From: Acidobacteriota bacterium
Lineage (GTDB): Bacteria; Acidobacteriota; Terriglobia; Terriglobales; Acidobacteriaceae
DNA: 43,800 nucleotides
Direction: 5' to 3'
NCBI GenBank assembly: GCA_021800255.1
Contig: JAJYZC010000025.1
Span: forward strand, 1 to 43,800
A program made the translations under genes and the position numbers. This document shows, in pieces, positions 15,048-26,846 of this stretch (within the stretch, counting starts at the first letter, position 1; every line of letters starts with the position of its first letter). A model generated the notes under the pieces. It had not been told where the DNA came from. It did no database searches and saw only the letters and a program-made list of their open reading frames with translations.

Positions 15048-17600
15048 GTGCAATTGACCATCGGGCGCGTTCGGAAGCTGTTGGTCGGGATTGGAATCCT
15101 GCTGGTGGCGGCTTTGGCTGTCTTTTTCACCTCCGCCAAGTGGAGAAACGGATTGATTCGCAGCGATCTCCCCCGGCGCTTGGGCATCAACATTCAGCAG
15201 GAATCCAACGGCGTCACCTACACCCAGGCGCACTCCGGCCACATCCTTTTTAAGATTCATGCTTCCAGGGTCATCCAGCTCCGGAACAACCATGCCCTGC
15301 TCCACAATGTGAGCATTGAGTTTTACGGACCGGACGGCAAGCACACGGATGAGATTCAAGGCAATCAATTCGAGTACGACCAGGCGACAGGACTGGCCAT
15401 AGCCGCCGGCCCGGTGTCGATTACCTTGGCGCACCTCGCCGCCCAGCTCGCGGCGCCTCAATCGCCGTCCACGGCAAAGGCGCAGAATCATCGGCCGCCC
15501 CCGGCTGCGCAGGGCGCGCCGTCCGGCGAGGTCCACATTCAAACCAGCGGACTGATTTTCAACCAAAAAACTGGCGTGGTCACGACCTCCAAGCTGGTGA
15601 ACTTTTCCCTCACCCAGGGCAGCGGCAGTGCGATGGGGGCAACCTATGACGCGCAACAGGGCTACCTGGTGCTCGACCGCGCCGCTGAACTGACCACGCG
15701 GCGCGGCGCCCAGCCGGTCGTCATCCACGCCCGCCACGCGGAGTTTGAGCGCAATGCGCGCCTGTGCACCTTGTTTGCGGCCACCGCCGATTCTTCCGGC
15801 TCGCAGGTGACGGCCGCCGAGGCGAAGATCGTCTTCCGCGCCGATGGTTCGGCCATGCGCCTGGATGCAGCAGGCGGGTTTACGCTGGCTAGCGGGAACG
15901 GAGGCCGCTTGGCCGCGCCTGCCGGGACCATGGACTTCACTCCGCACAACCAGCCCCGCAGCGCCTATCTTCAGGGCGGCGTCACCATGGAGGATGTCAG
16001 CCCCGGCCGCACGGCCCACGGAACTTCACCCACCGCGCAGCTTGCTTTTTCGCCTCAGGGCGAGCTGCGCTCCGCCCACCTGGAGCGGGGCGTGGTGCTT
16101 CACAGTGAAGAGCAGAGCCGGCCCGCGCACAGCGCCCCATCCGCGCCGCTCGAAGTCATGAGCCGCACCTGGCGTTCTCCGGTAGCCGACATCGAATTCC
16201 GCGCTGCAGGTCACGGACAGGTCGAGCCGGCCTCCATTCGCGGCTTTGGCGGTGTGACCGTCACCAATCTGACCCGCAGCGGCAATGCGCCTCCTGCCTC
16301 CTCAAGTCTCGCCGCCGATCAGGTCACCGGGACATTCGCCGCCAATTCCGTGCTCACCGCGCTCACCGGAGTGGGTCACGCCCGAATGGAGAGCGTGTCC
16401 ACTACTGGAATCCGGCAGACCGCGACCGCCAATCGGCTTGTGGCGCAGTTCGCGGCGCCTGCGGCCAACCGGGCTCCGGCTGCGGCGGCCGGGCTTGCGC
16501 AGGTCCAATCCGCCGTGCTGGAAGGCCATGTGGTTCTCGTTCAGCAGCCGGCGCCCCAATCCGCGACCTCCAGCGACCGCTTCCGGTCACCGGAACCGAA
16601 GGCAGGCGCGCAGCCTCAACCGCCCATCCGGGCTACAGCCGGCCGGGCAGACTATGACGGCAGGAGCGCGCGCCTGCATCTTACCCTCGCCCCGCGCGTC
16701 GAGGACGGAAACTTGCAGGTCTCCGCCGATGCCATCGACATAGCGCAGAATTCCGGAGACGCCTTTGCCCACGGGAATGTGAAGGCGACCTGGGCCGCAG
16801 CCTCGACCGGCGCCGGCGCAACGGGCGGCGGGCCTGCGGCAACGGACGGCACAGTGCTCGGCGGCCAGGGTCCCGCGCATGCCATCGCTGCCGAGGCGCA
16901 GCTCGATCACGCCACCAATGAAACTGTCTTCCGCGGCCATGTGCGCCTGTGGCAGCAGGACAACTCCGTCTCCGGGCCGTTGGTAGTACTCAATCGCACC
17001 AATCAGACCCTCGTCGCCACCAGCTCCGATCCCGCCGAGCCGGTCCGGCTGGTGCTGGTAAGCGCGGACGGCGCCCTCGGCCTGCCCTCCGGTGCGCGGC
17101 CGGAGCAGGGTCCCGGCCACGCATCGGACGCTAAGGACGCCCGTAAAACGGCCGCGCCGGCCGTGGTCCGCGTGCGCGGCGCCAACCTTTGGTACTCCGC
17201 CCTCGAACATAAGGCGATCATGCGCAGCGGCGCTTTGGGCAGAGTCGTCGCGCAAACGTCCACGGGGTCCTCCACCTCCGATGAAGTGGAGCTGCTGCTC
17301 ACCTCGCCTGCCAATCACTCCCGCAACGGCGCCGGCCAAACGCAGGTGGAGCGATTGACCGCCATCGGCCACGTCGTTCTCGCCTCTCAGGGCCGGCGCG
17401 CTACCGGGGAACGGCTCGTCTATACCGGCCAAACCGGCGACTACGTGCTTACCGGAACCTCGTCCGCTCCGCCGCAGATGACCGATCCCCAGCGCGGCAG
17501 CGTCACCGGCGAGGCTTTGATCTTCCATAGCCGCGATGATAGCGTCAGTATCGAAGGCGGCGGACACGAAACCACTACCAACACCACCGCGCCAAGGTAA
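15048..17600 (+). CDS. Large LptC-LptA-like (OstA domain) LPS transport protein
   Basis: An 850-residue protein with one N-terminal membrane anchor (about 9-28) and an LptC-like domain (about 30-130), then a long series of OstA/LptA-type beta segments separated by Ala/Pro/Gly-rich linkers. Segments reading like LptA strands are near 160-240, 555-595 (ADAIDI...AFAHGNV) and 610-670 (AEAQLDHATNETVFRGHV). LptC and LptA are normally two proteins of about 190 residues that build the periplasmic LPS bridge; here they appear joined and expanded. GTG start with GAGGAA upstream; 3 nt after the previous stop and 25 nt before lptB. Confidence 0.78.
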   Translation: MQLTIGRVRKLLVGIGILLVAALAVFFTSAKWRNGLIRSDLPRRLGINIQQESNGVTYTQAHSGHILFKIHASRVIQLRNNHALLHNVSIEFYGPDGKHTDEIQGNQFEYDQATGLAIAAGPVSITLAHLAAQLAAPQSPSTAKAQNHRPPPAAQGAPSGEVHIQTSGLIFNQKTGVVTTSKLVNFSLTQGSGSAMGATYDAQQGYLVLDRAAELTTRRGAQPVVIHARHAEFERNARLCTLFAATADSSGSQVTAAEAKIVFRADGSAMRLDAAGGFTLASGNGGRLAAPAGTMDFTPHNQPRSAYLQGGVTMEDVSPGRTAHGTSPTAQLAFSPQGELRSAHLERGVVLHSEEQSRPAHSAPSAPLEVMSRTWRSPVADIEFRAAGHGQVEPASIRGFGGVTVTNLTRSGNAPPASSSLAADQVTGTFAANSVLTALTGVGHARMESVSTTGIRQTATANRLVAQFAAPAANRAPAAAAGLAQVQSAVLEGHVVLVQQPAPQSATSSDRFRSPEPKAGAQPQPPIRATAGRADYDGRSARLHLTLAPRVEDGNLQVSADAIDIAQNSGDAFAHGNVKATWAAASTGAGATGGGPAATDGTVLGGQGPAHAIAAEAQLDHATNETVFRGHVRLWQQDNSVSGPLVVLNRTNQTLVATSSDPAEPVRLVLVSADGALGLPSGARPEQGPGHASDAKDARKTAAPAVVRVRGANLWYSALEHKAIMRSGALGRVVAQTSTGSSTSDEVELLLTSPANHSRNGAGQTQVERLTAIGHVVLASQGRRATGERLVYTGQTGDYVLTGTSSAPPQMTDPQRGSVTGEALIFHSRDDSVSIEGGGHETTTNTTAPR

Positions 17601-17625
17601 CCGCCGGCGCGCGCCTGTGAGCTAA

Positions 17626-18354
17626 ATGGAAACTCTGATCGCCGAGGAAATCAGTAAGGCATACAAGGGACGGCAGGTTCTGCGCGGGGTCGATCTCAAG
17701 ATCTCCCGCGGTGAGGTCGTGGGGCTGCTGGGACCGAACGGGGCCGGCAAAACCACCAGCTTTTACATTATCGTGGGCTTGGTGACGCCGGAGAGCGGCC
17801 GCGTGCTGGTGGACGAAACCGACATCACGCACATGCCTATGTATCTGCGCGCGCGCAGCTACGGCATCAGTTACCTGCCTCAGGAGCCTTCCGTCTTCCG
17901 CAAGCTCACCGTCGAGGAGAACATTCTGGCCGTTCTTGAGGCCCAGTCCCTTGATAGCCGGGAGCGCCGCACCCGCACCGAGCGTCTCATCGACCATCTC
18001 GACCTGAGCCACATCCGCACCACCCGCGGCTATGCGCTCTCCGGCGGCGAGCGCCGCCGCGTCGAGATTGCCCGCGCCCTCTGCATCCAGCCCAACTTCA
18101 TCCTCCTCGACGAGCCCTTCAGCGGCATCGACCCCATCGCCGTCCTGGAGCTGCAGAAGATCATCTTCGGCCTCAAGGCTGAGGGCATCGGCGTCCTGGT
18201 CACCGACCACAACGTGCGCGAGACCCTGAGCGTCACCGACCGCGCCTACATCATTGCCGAAGGGCGCATCTTCCGCGCCGGAACGCCCCACGAGCTGGGC
18301 AACGATGTGGAGGTCCGGCGCGTCTATTTGGGCGAAGGGTTTTCCCTGGGATGA
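17626..18354 (+). CDS. lptB: LPS export ABC transporter ATP-binding protein
   Basis: Cytoplasmic ATPase of the LptB2FG complex that extracts LPS from the inner membrane. The 242-residue protein has Walker [10 protein letters not shown] (36-44), the Q-loop near YLPQEPSVF, signature LSGGERRR, Walker [14 protein letters not shown] and switch His in TDHN. The YGISYLPQE and AYIIAEGRI segments are typical of LptB rather than of amino-acid importers. It sits directly behind the LptC/A-like gene; the LptF/G permease genes are not in this window. Confidence 0.95.
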   Translation: METLIAEEISKAYKGRQVLRGVDLKISRGEVVGLLGPNGAGKTTSFYIIVGLVTPESGRVLVDETDITHMPMYLRARSYGISYLPQEPSVFRKLTVEENILAVLEAQSLDSRERRTRTERLIDHLDLSHIRTTRGYALSGGERRRVEIARALCIQPNFILLDEPFSGIDPIAVLELQKIIFGLKAEGIGVLVTDHNVRETLSVTDRAYIIAEGRIFRAGTPHELGNDVEVRRVYLGEGFSLG

Positions 18355-18363
18355 GTGGCAATT

Positions 18364-18380
18364 GGCCGGGTTTTCCGGCC
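18364..18380 (+). terminator. Hairpin just after lptB
   Basis: Perfect 6-bp stem GGCCGG/CCGGCC with loop GTTTT, beginning 10 nt after the lptB stop. No T run follows, so it may only attenuate reading into rpoN, which lies 198 bp downstream. Confidence 0.35.
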
Positions 18381-18552
18381 CCGGTTGTCAATCCCTCGCG
18401 GCCGTTGCCGGGGCCCATGCGCCAGGCAAAGATCCCCGAATGGATCGTTGCCCAAAGCGGAACGGGTGTCTTAATACGCAACATTTTTCTCTTGAGGGCC
18501 TTCTTCTCACGATTAAACTTGCATTGAGTGCGAGCGGGAATGAGTCCCATTT

Positions 18553-20163
18553 ATGGCGCTGCTGCAACCCAAATTGAGCCTCAAAGTGGCGCAACGCCAG
18601 GTCCTCACTCCGGGCCTGATGCAGATGGTCAGCGTCCTGGCCTTGAACAAGCTGGAACTGAAGGAGATGATCGATGCCGAGATGGTGGAAAATCCCGTCC
18701 TGGAAGAGATTGACGAATCGGTTCCGATGCTGGATGAGGTCGCCGGCCGCGAGGAGCGCCTGGAGCGCAGCGCCGAGGACAACGCCCGCAGCGCCGAGGA
18801 GGCCGCGGCCGCGCCCAAGGACGTCTTCAGCGAGATCGATTTCGGTTCCTACTTCCAGGAGTATCTTGACCCCGGCTATCGCACCCTGCCTGAGTATGAG
18901 GAAACCGAAAGGCCCTCGTTCGAGAACTTCCTCTCCAATCCCACCACTCTTTCCGATCACCTGGCGTGGCAATTGGGGGCTCTGAGCCTCGATCCCGCCC
19001 TGCGTGAAGCCGCGGAGTTTGTGATCGGCAATCTCAATGAGGATGGCTACCTGGCCGCAACCGAAGAAGAGCTGGCTGCGGCCTTCAAGGGTTCTCCCGC
19101 GGACAGCACCGGAAACAACGGCCATCAGTCTGGCCAGGACTCTTTGGACGACCTCATGCGCCGCGCGATTGATCTCGTCCAGCACCTTGATCCGGCCGGC
19201 GTCGGGGCCCGGGATCTCCGCGAGTGCCTGCTTTTGCAAATCGCGGCTCAGCAGGATGAGTTCGCCCATCTCTACGCCCAGCGCCCGGCCGCGCCCTCTG
19301 AGGATCCCCATCGCGGCTTTCGCGCCCAGGCTGAGGAGCATCTGGAAGAACGGCGCCGCAGCATGGAAGTTGCAGCCCGCATTGTGGATCATCACTTGTC
19401 TCTATTGCAAAAGCGGGACCTGAAGGATCTGGCGCGTGCCGCCCAGGTGACTCCTGAAGAAGCGCACGCGGCGGCCGAGTTCATCCGCACCCTCGATCCA
19501 CGTCCTGGGCGCATGTACAACCGCGAGCAGACCCGTCTCATCGAGCCCGACGTCTTTTTCGTCAAGCGCGGCGACGAGTGGACTGTGACCATGAACGAGG
19601 AAGACCTGCCCAGCCTGCGTCTCAGCCAGCGCTACCGCCGCATGTTGGTCTCAGAAAACACCGACAAAGAGGTCAAGGATTACGTCAAGGAGCGCTTCCG
19701 CTCCGCTCTGCAGCTCATGCGCAACATCGCCCAGCGCAAAAGCACCATCCTGCGCACCTGCGAGGTCATTATCCGCCGCCAGCAGGAGTTCCTGGAGCGC
19801 GGCATCGAGGCCCTGCACCCTATGATGATCAAGGAAGTGGCCGAAGAGATCGGGGTTCATCCCTCCACCGTCAGCCGCGCCGTGGCCAACAAGTACGCCC
19901 ACACTCCCCAGGGCGTCCTCGAACTTCGCGCCTTCTTCTCTGAGGGCGCCAATGGCCCTGAAGGCGCCGACACGCCGCTTCTCGTCCTCAAGCGCAAGGT
20001 CCGCAAGCTCATCGAAAACGAAGACCCACACAAGCCCTTTACCGACGATCAGCTCGCCGCCATGCTTAAGAACCAAGGCATCCAAATCACCCGCCGCACC
20101 GTGGCCAAGTACCGCGAGGATATGAATATCCCCTCGACCCACCAGCGCCGGAAGAGAGATTAG
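18553..20163 (+). CDS. rpoN: RNA polymerase sigma-54 factor
   Basis: Alternative sigma factor that recognises -24/-12 promoters and needs AAA+ activators. The 536-residue protein has the N-terminal activator region (LQPKLSLKVAQRQVLTPGLMQ, with the usual helical Leu/Gln pattern), an acidic spacer (about 55-120), the core-binding domain (about 125-330), the HTH region (KEVAEEIGVHPSTVSRAVANKYAHTPQG) and the RpoN box, here TRRTVAKYR at 513-521 (the common form begins with Ala). The lptB-rpoN order is widely conserved. A ribosome hibernation factor gene often follows rpoN elsewhere but does not here. Confidence 0.96.
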   Translation: MALLQPKLSLKVAQRQVLTPGLMQMVSVLALNKLELKEMIDAEMVENPVLEEIDESVPMLDEVAGREERLERSAEDNARSAEEAAAAPKDVFSEIDFGSYFQEYLDPGYRTLPEYEETERPSFENFLSNPTTLSDHLAWQLGALSLDPALREAAEFVIGNLNEDGYLAATEEELAAAFKGSPADSTGNNGHQSGQDSLDDLMRRAIDLVQHLDPAGVGARDLRECLLLQIAAQQDEFAHLYAQRPAAPSEDPHRGFRAQAEEHLEERRRSMEVAARIVDHHLSLLQKRDLKDLARAAQVTPEEAHAAAEFIRTLDPRPGRMYNREQTRLIEPDVFFVKRGDEWTVTMNEEDLPSLRLSQRYRRMLVSENTDKEVKDYVKERFRSALQLMRNIAQRKSTILRTCEVIIRRQQEFLERGIEALHPMMIKEVAEEIGVHPSTVSRAVANKYAHTPQGVLELRAFFSEGANGPEGADTPLLVLKRKVRKLIENEDPHKPFTDDQLAAMLKNQGIQITRRTVAKYREDMNIPSTHQRRKRD

Positions 20164-20239
20164 GGCAGTTCCAGAATGTATGTATCGTTGCACTGGCGTC
20201 CGGCGATAAGTTGAAAATGCTGTCGCCGCCCGCACGGGT

Positions 20240-21472
20240 TCAACTCAGAAATTCTGCAACGGCCGTCACCACGGCCTGCTGCTCGTCCGCGCGCAGCTCG
20301 GGAAAGATGGGCAGGGCGAGCACCTCGCAGGCAGCCCGCTCCGCCTCGGGAAAATCGCCCTCGGCGTAGCCCAGCCCCCTGAGCGCCTTCTGCATGTGCA
20401 GCGGAATGGGGTAGTAAACCTCAGAGCCGATGCCGCGTGCGGTGAGGAACTCGCGCAAGGCGTCGCGGCGCGCGGTACGAATGACATATTGGTGCCAGAC
20501 GTGCCAACTGCCCGCGGCCTCGCGCGGCAACACCACTCCGTGCTGGGGATAGGGTCCGCTCTCGGCCAGCCCGGCGGCGGCAAACAGCGCATGATAGTGT
20601 CCGGCGGCGGCGCGGCGAGCCTGGTTCCATCTCGCAATGTACTTGAGCTTCACGCTCAAAATGGCGCCTTGAATGCCATCCATGCGGGCGTTCCATCCCA
20701 GCTCGTCGTGGAGGTAGCGGCGGCGCATGCCGTGCTGGCGTAGCATCCTCACTCGCTCGGCGACCCCTTCCGAGTTGGTGGTGACCATGCCGGCGTCGCC
20801 CGCGGCGCTCAGGTTTTTGGTGGGATAGAAGCTGAAGGCGGCCGCATCGCCCAATCCGCCGGCCTTCACGCCTTGCCATTCCGCGCCCCATGCCTGGGCG
20901 GCGTCCTCAATCACGATCAGCCCGCGCCCACGCCCAAAACCAGAAGAAAAATCAGCGCACTGGCCGAATAGGTGTACGGGCAGGATGGCGCGCACGGCCG
21001 CGCCTCGCGGGCCGTTCAGCACCGCCTCGACGGCGCCAGGCGAAAGGTTAAAAGTAACTGGATCGATGTCAGCTAGAAGCGGAGCTGCGCCGGCGCGAAG
21101 AATGGCGCTGACCGAAGCAAAAAAACTAAAGGGGGTGGTTACCACGGCCCCAACCGGACTCTGGTGGACGGGTCTTGATCTGGAGGGTGAAATTCCGGAG
21201 CCGATGCCCGCAGCCGCGAGCGCCAGCCACAGGGCGTCCGTGCCCGAGGAGCATCCCACGGCGTAAGCCACGCCCAGGTGCTCGGCCGCAGCCCGCTCCA
21301 GGCCATCCACCGCCTCGCCCAGAATAAACTGCTGCTTATCAATCACATGGGAGATCGCATCCAACAGCTCCGCCCGGAGGGGCTCATACTGGCGATTGAG
21401 ATCAAGCATGGGAACGAGCAGGGGGCGGGTTTTGGAAGCGGAGATGGGGGGCGAAATGGCCGGACCTGACAC
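20240..21472 (-). CDS. DegT/DnrJ/EryC1 family PLP aminotransferase
   Basis: Fold-type I, PLP-dependent enzyme of the sugar aminotransferase group, which makes 3- or 4-amino sugars for surface glycans; the substrate cannot be told. Motifs: [11 protein letters not shown] near the start, GCSSGTDAL (phosphate binding), [12 protein letters not shown] (PLP-ring Asp), and [11 protein letters not shown] with the Schiff-base Lys (K219). A 13-residue Ser/Arg/Pro insertion lies just after GIGSG. Start: the frame is open to 21655; GTG at 21472 has TAACAT 7 nt upstream and leaves the usual VPMLDL lead-in, whereas ATG at 21409 has no ribosome site. No glycan genes adjoin it. Convergent with rpoN, divergent from hfq. 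Confidence 0.85.
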   Translation of the reverse strand: MSGPAISPPISASKTRPLLVPMLDLNRQYEPLRAELLDAISHVIDKQQFILGEAVDGLERAAAEHLGVAYAVGCSSGTDALWLALAAAGIGSGISPSRSRPVHQSPVGAVVTTPFSFFASVSAILRAGAAPLLADIDPVTFNLSPGAVEAVLNGPRGAAVRAILPVHLFGQCADFSSGFGRGRGLIVIEDAAQAWGAEWQGVKAGGLGDAAAFSFYPTKNLSAAGDAGMVTTNSEGVAERVRMLRQHGMRRRYLHDELGWNARMDGIQGAILSVKLKYIARWNQARRAAAGHYHALFAAAGLAESGPYPQHGVVLPREAAGSWHVWHQYVIRTARRDALREFLTARGIGSEVYYPIPLHMQKALRGLGYAEGDFPEAERAACEVLALPIFPELRADEQQAVVTAVAEFLS

Positions 21473-21479
21473 CCCAATT

Positions 21480-21485
21480 ATGTTA
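21480..21485 (-). promoter_or_regulatory. Candidate -10 for the DegT gene
   Basis: TAACAT on the minus strand, 7 nt before GTG at 21472. It supports that GTG as a leaderless start. Confidence 0.35.
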
Positions 21486-21582
21486 GCAGCCGCCCAGGCA
21501 GTATGTTCCAGAAACGAAAGGCGGCAAAGAGGCGCTCCCAAGAAGAAATACCGCCCGCCTGTCGAAAAACCCTGCAAACCGC

Positions 21583-21588
21583 TATACT
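21583..21588 (+). promoter_or_regulatory. Candidate -10 for hfq
   Basis: TATACT (5 of 6 to the sigma-70 consensus), 118 nt upstream of the hfq start. The -35 region (about 21560-21566) is poor. It implies a leader of roughly 110 nt before hfq. Confidence 0.35.
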
Positions 21589-21706
21589 GGGTGAAATTAC
21601 GGGAGTGGCCGGCCCCGGGAATGCCGGAAGCCGGTTCTCGTTTCTGCATTTTCACGCACGCAGAGCTCTAACCCAACGTTCAAGGAATGAATCAGGAGAT
21701 CGGCAC

Positions 21707-22015
21707 ATGGAGAACAAGCCGGCACAAAACATTCAAGACACATATCTGAACACGGTTCGCAAGGACAAAACCCCGATTACGATCTATCTGGTCAGCGGCG
21801 TCAAGCTGACCGGGAGGATCCGGTCCTTCGACAAGTATTCCGTGCTCCTCGAAAACAACAGTCAGGAACAGTTGATCTTCAAACACGCCATTTCGACGGT
21901 GGTGAGCAACCGGGCGGTGATGCACACCGAGCACCGGGCCACGGGAGTGGCAGCCGGTATCGGTCCGGCTCCGGTGGCGATGCCCGCCTCACCGGTGGCC
22001 TCGGAACAGCGATAG
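21707..22015 (+). CDS. hfq: RNA chaperone Hfq
   Basis: Hexameric Sm-like protein that pairs small RNAs with mRNAs. The 102-residue product has an N-terminal helix ([17 protein letters not shown]), Sm1 ([25 protein letters not shown]) and Sm2 with FKHAIST, close to the classic YKHAIST. The C-terminal tail (about 75-102) is Ala/Pro-rich. ATG at 21707 follows CAGGAGAT; the frame is open further upstream but that part is not Hfq. hflX starts 20 nt after the stop, the classical hfq-hflX pairing. Presence of Hfq implies trans-acting sRNA control in this organism. Confidence 0.95.
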   Translation: MENKPAQNIQDTYLNTVRKDKTPITIYLVSGVKLTGRIRSFDKYSVLLENNSQEQLIFKHAISTVVSNRAVMHTEHRATGVAAGIGPAPVAMPASPVASEQR

Positions 22016-22035
22016 CACCCAGGGAGCGGCTGCGC

Positions 22036-23487
22036 ATGCCGGCGTTATCGGTGGCAAATATTTCGCCGCTGGATGGCAGGCCGGAGCGGGCGGTTCTGGT
22101 GGGAGTGGACTTCGAGGCCCGCTCCGCTGGCAGCCGTGGAGGTTTAGCGCGTACGCAAGCAGCGGCTGTGCGCACGCTCCCCGGCCTTGCGCAGGAAGCG
22201 GCGCTGGAAACTGCGGCGTCCTCCCGATCCTATCCTTCCAGGATTGGCGCCGGAGGAATGCCTGCGGCGGCCGCGGGACTTGACGTCCAAGCGTCTCTAG
22301 CCGAGTTTCGCGCGCTGGTTTCGAGCGCGGGCGGCACGGTGGTGGCCCAACTGCTCCAGCGCCGTCCGAAAGCCGATCCCGCAACGCTGGTCGGTTCTGG
22401 CAAAGTGGAGGAGATTGCGGGAGCCGCCGCCTCCACCGCAGCCGATCTGGTCCTATTCGACCATGATCTGACGCCCACCCAGTTGCGCAATCTTGAGGCT
22501 GCCCTGCCCTGCCGCGTGCTGGACCGGACGCAGTTGATCCTGGACATCTTCGCCCGTCACGCGCGCACTCGCGAGGGACAACTGCAAGTGGAGCTGGCGC
22601 AACTGGAGTACATGCTGCCGCGGCTCGCCGGGCGCGGCAAATCCATGTCCCAGCTCGGCGGCGGCATCGGCACCCGCGGTCCCGGCGAAACTCAACTGGA
22701 AACCGACCGCCGCCGCATCCAGCGCCGCATCGACCAGCTCAAGCTGGATCTAAACGCGGTGCGCCGCGTGCGCGCAGAGCAGCGCCGCCGGCGAGAGGCG
22801 GTTCCGGTACCCACCGTCGCGCTTGTCGGCTACACCAACGCCGGCAAAAGCACGCTCTTCAACTGCCTCACCGGCGCCGGGGTTCTGGCCTCATCGCGCA
22901 TGTTCGCCACTCTGGACCCCAAGCTCCGCGCCGTCGAGCTGCCCAGCCGGCGCAAAGTGCTGCTGTCCGACACGGTGGGTTTCATCCGCAATCTGCCCCA
23001 CACGCTGGTCACCAGCTTTCGCGCTACGCTCGAAGAGGTGGCGCAGGCTGAAGTCCTGCTCCACGTGCGCGACGCCGCAGCCGCTTACGGGGAGGAGCAG
23101 AAGCGGCAGGTGGAAAAGGTGCTGGGCGAGCTCGAAGTCCTGTCGAAGCCGCGCATCGAAGTGCTGAACAAAATCGATCTGGTTGCCGAAGAGGAGCGGC
23201 AGGCGCTCGTGGAGCGGGCGCGGGCGCGCGGCGAAGTAGCCGTCTCGGCGCTTACCGGCGACGGGATGGACGAGCTGCTGAAGGCGATCGACAAAGCCGT
23301 GCAGTCCGATCCGGTGATCGAGGCGGAGCTGTGGGTTCCGCAACAGGAGGGCGCGGTGCTGGCGGCCATCGGCGCGGGAATGATCGTGCAGGCCCGCGAG
23401 TACGAAGGCAACGTGGTCAGGCTCAGCGTGAGCGGACCGGCGTCTCTGGTAGGCCGACTGCGCCGCTTCCGGCGAAATCACCCATGA
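22036..23487 (+). CDS. hflX: Ribosome-associated GTPase HflX
   Basis: GTPase that binds and splits stalled 70S ribosomes. Of its 483 residues, the N-terminal subdomain spans about 15-200 ([46 protein letters not shown]), a coiled linker carries the [17 protein letters not shown] block, and the G domain starts at GYTNAGKST (about 264-272) with DTVGFI (G3) and NKID (G4). A roughly 50-residue Ala/Ser/Arg-rich stretch (about 30-80) is inserted before the usual N-domain. Co-transcribed with hfq. The start at 22036 follows AGGGAG by about 10 nt. Confidence 0.93.
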   Translation: MPALSVANISPLDGRPERAVLVGVDFEARSAGSRGGLARTQAAAVRTLPGLAQEAALETAASSRSYPSRIGAGGMPAAAAGLDVQASLAEFRALVSSAGGTVVAQLLQRRPKADPATLVGSGKVEEIAGAAASTAADLVLFDHDLTPTQLRNLEAALPCRVLDRTQLILDIFARHARTREGQLQVELAQLEYMLPRLAGRGKSMSQLGGGIGTRGPGETQLETDRRRIQRRIDQLKLDLNAVRRVRAEQRRRREAVPVPTVALVGYTNAGKSTLFNCLTGAGVLASSRMFATLDPKLRAVELPSRRKVLLSDTVGFIRNLPHTLVTSFRATLEEVAQAEVLLHVRDAAAAYGEEQKRQVEKVLGELEVLSKPRIEVLNKIDLVAEEERQALVERARARGEVAVSALTGDGMDELLKAIDKAVQSDPVIEAELWVPQQEGAVLAAIGAGMIVQAREYEGNVVRLSVSGPASLVGRLRRFRRNHP

Positions 23488-23544
23488 ACGCCAGAGCGTT
23501 TCTCCATCAGCGCGCGGAGAGCGTGGATCGCCGAAGCGGGATAC

Positions 23545-23563
23545 CGCCAGGTTGAGCCTGGCG
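23545..23563 (+). terminator. Hairpin after hflX
   Basis: Perfect 7-bp stem CGCCAGG/CCTGGCG with loop TTGAG, 58 nt past the hflX stop, followed by ATTTG. It is the best candidate end for the hfq-hflX transcript. Confidence 0.45.
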
Positions 23564-23682
23564 ATTTGCGGAGCTGCCGTCCGTATCATTGCGGCCTCAT
23601 TGCCATGCGGGTATCCATCATGCAAACAACGCGCAGGGAGGTTCTTTTGCGGCGGCGAGATTCTGAGAGGATGGCGGCGCGC

Positions 23683-23688
23683 TAGAAT
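23683..23688 (+). promoter_or_regulatory. Candidate -10 for a leaderless gatB transcript
   Basis: TAGAAT, exactly 6 nt (TTTCCC) before ATG at 23695; no Shine-Dalgarno is present. A similar arrangement, TACACT-TTTCTC-ATG, precedes rdgB. Confidence 0.5.
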
Positions 23689-23694
23689 TTTCCC

Positions 23695-25212
<1,518 letters not shown>

Positions 25213-25291
25213 AAGGCGGGACGCTTACCTTGAGCGAGCGGTGACGCGGAAGAGTCCGCCGCCGGGGTTTGCGGGAGTTGGGAGCAGGAGT

Positions 25292-25313
25292 GCGCCGGGA
25301 ATCGGCGCTCTTT
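25292..25313 (+). terminator. Probable gatB terminator
   Basis: Perfect 6-bp stem GCGCCG/CGGCGC with loop GGAAT, then TCTTT, 79 nt past gatB in the convergent gatB-murA spacer. The T run is weak. Confidence 0.4.
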
Positions 25314-25374
25314 GTGGCGCGGTTCGCGGCCGGCGTGTTGAAGCGGATGCCATCGTCCCCGCTCCGAAGAACCT

Positions 25375-26682
25375 TTAGACGGCGACCGGGTCGGCCTGCT
25401 CCCTCGCTGCGAAGACATTGCCCATGCGCTGAATCTGCGCGCCCACGGCGCTGAGCTTCTGCTCGATGCTCTCGTAGCCGCGGTCCATGTGATAGACGCG
25501 GTCGATTACCGATTCGCCTTCGGCCACCAGCGCGGCCAGCACCAGCGAGGCCGAGGCGCGCAGATCGGAGCACATGACGGCGGCGGCCGAGAGCCGCGCC
25601 GGGCCGCGCACCGTGGCCGTGCTTCCGTCCACCTTGATGTTGGCGCCCATGCGCACCAGCTCCTGCACGTGCATGAAGCGGTTCTCGAAGATGTTTTCGG
25701 TGACCAGGCTAACGCCCTCGGCCTGCGTGGCCAGAGCCATGTACTGGGCCTGCATGTCGGTGGGAAACCCCGGATACTCCTCGGTGGAGATGTCTGCCGC
25801 GCGCAGCCGTCCGGCGGCGCGCACGCGCACCGTGCCGGGACCGAGAACCTCCACGCGCACGCCGGCCTCTATCAGTTTCGAGATGACCGCGCCCAGGTGC
25901 TCCGTCTTGCAGTTGGCCACGATGAGGTCGCCGCCGGTGATGGCGCCGGCTATCAGAAACGTTCCCGCCTCGATGCGGTCGGGGTTGATGCGGTAGCGCG
26001 CGCCGTGCAGCCGGCTCACGCCCTGGACGCGGATAGTCGCCGTGCCCGCGCCCTCGATCTTCGCGCCCATAGCGGTGAGCAGCGCGGCCAGGTCGGCCAC
26101 TTCCGGCTCGCGCGCGCAGTTCTCCATCAGGGTTTCGCCCTCGGCCAGAACCGCGGCCATCAGCAGGTCCTCGGTGCCGGTGACGGTGATCTTGTCAAAG
26201 ACCAGGTGCGCGCCTTTAAGCCGGCGCGCGCGCGCTTTCAGGTAGCCGTGCTCCTGCGTGATCTCAGCGCCCATCCGTTCCAGACCCTTGATGTGCAGGT
26301 CGATGGGCCGGCCGCCGATGGCGCAGCCGCCGGGCACAGCCACATCCGCGCGGCCAAAGCGCGCCACCAGCGGTCCCAGCACCAGCGAGCTGGCGCGCAT
26401 GGTCTTCACGATCTCGTAGCGGGCTACGGGATCAGTGAGCGCGCGGCAATCGATGGTAATGCGGTCTTGGCGCTCACCTTCGTGCATCTCTACCGCAGCG
26501 CCCATGGACGCAAACAGACGGCGCTGGGTCTCGATGTCGTGCACCTGGGGAATGTTTTCGAGGGTGACCTCATCCGCGGTGAGAATGGCCGCGGCCATGC
26601 AGGGCAGTGCGGAGTTCTTAGCGCCCGAGACGCGAATCGTGCCCACCAGCGGATTGCCGCCGCGAATGACGAACTTATCCAT
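25375..26682 (-). CDS. murA: UDP-N-acetylglucosamine 1-carboxyvinyltransferase
   Basis: First committed step of peptidoglycan synthesis: transfers enolpyruvate from PEP to UDP-GlcNAc in the cytosol. The 435-residue, two-domain protein has the family N-terminus ([24 protein letters not shown]), the active-site loop Cys at C120 in [10 protein letters not shown] (the fosfomycin target residue, so the Cys form is expected to be sensitive), RPIDLH, and [16 protein letters not shown] at 26682 fits the family; no good ribosome site is seen. Confidence 0.96.
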   Translation of the reverse strand: MDKFVIRGGNPLVGTIRVSGAKNSALPCMAAAILTADEVTLENIPQVHDIETQRRLFASMGAAVEMHEGERQDRITIDCRALTDPVARYEIVKTMRASSLVLGPLVARFGRADVAVPGGCAIGGRPIDLHIKGLERMGAEITQEHGYLKARARRLKGAHLVFDKITVTGTEDLLMAAVLAEGETLMENCAREPEVADLAALLTAMGAKIEGAGTATIRVQGVSRLHGARYRINPDRIEAGTFLIAGAITGGDLIVANCKTEHLGAVISKLIEAGVRVEVLGPGTVRVRAAGRLRAADISTEEYPGFPTDMQAQYMALATQAEGVSLVTENIFENRFMHVQELVRMGANIKVDGSTATVRGPARLSAAAVMCSDLRASASLVLAALVAEGESVIDRVYHMDRGYESIEQKLSAVGAQIQRMGNVFAAREQADPVAV

Positions 26683-26846
26683 AAAAATGCCAGGTAACTC
26701 TCAGGGAACGCAGAGGCTGGCCGCAGCTCTCGCGGCGGACTCCCAGGTTCTTAGTGTAAATGCGGAGCCGAAGCCTGGGACGCACCGTGAAAGCCGCGGT
26801 CCGCCTCCGCTCCAAGTATCTCGCCTCAAACACGCGCCGGAACTTG

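Noticed and set aside
14328..16019. 563-residue minus-strand frame across the 14343 gene and the LptC/A-like gene
   Set aside because: It is the reverse shadow of two well-supported genes, and its composition (His, Gly, Arg-rich) is typical of such shadows.
23488..23694. Possible small RNA gene between hflX and gatB
   Set aside because: Only the CGCCAGG hairpin and the gatB -10-like site are convincing; no promoter was seen for a separate RNA.
25489..26697. 402-residue plus-strand frame opposite murA
   Set aside because: Antisense shadow of murA with no recognisable protein features.
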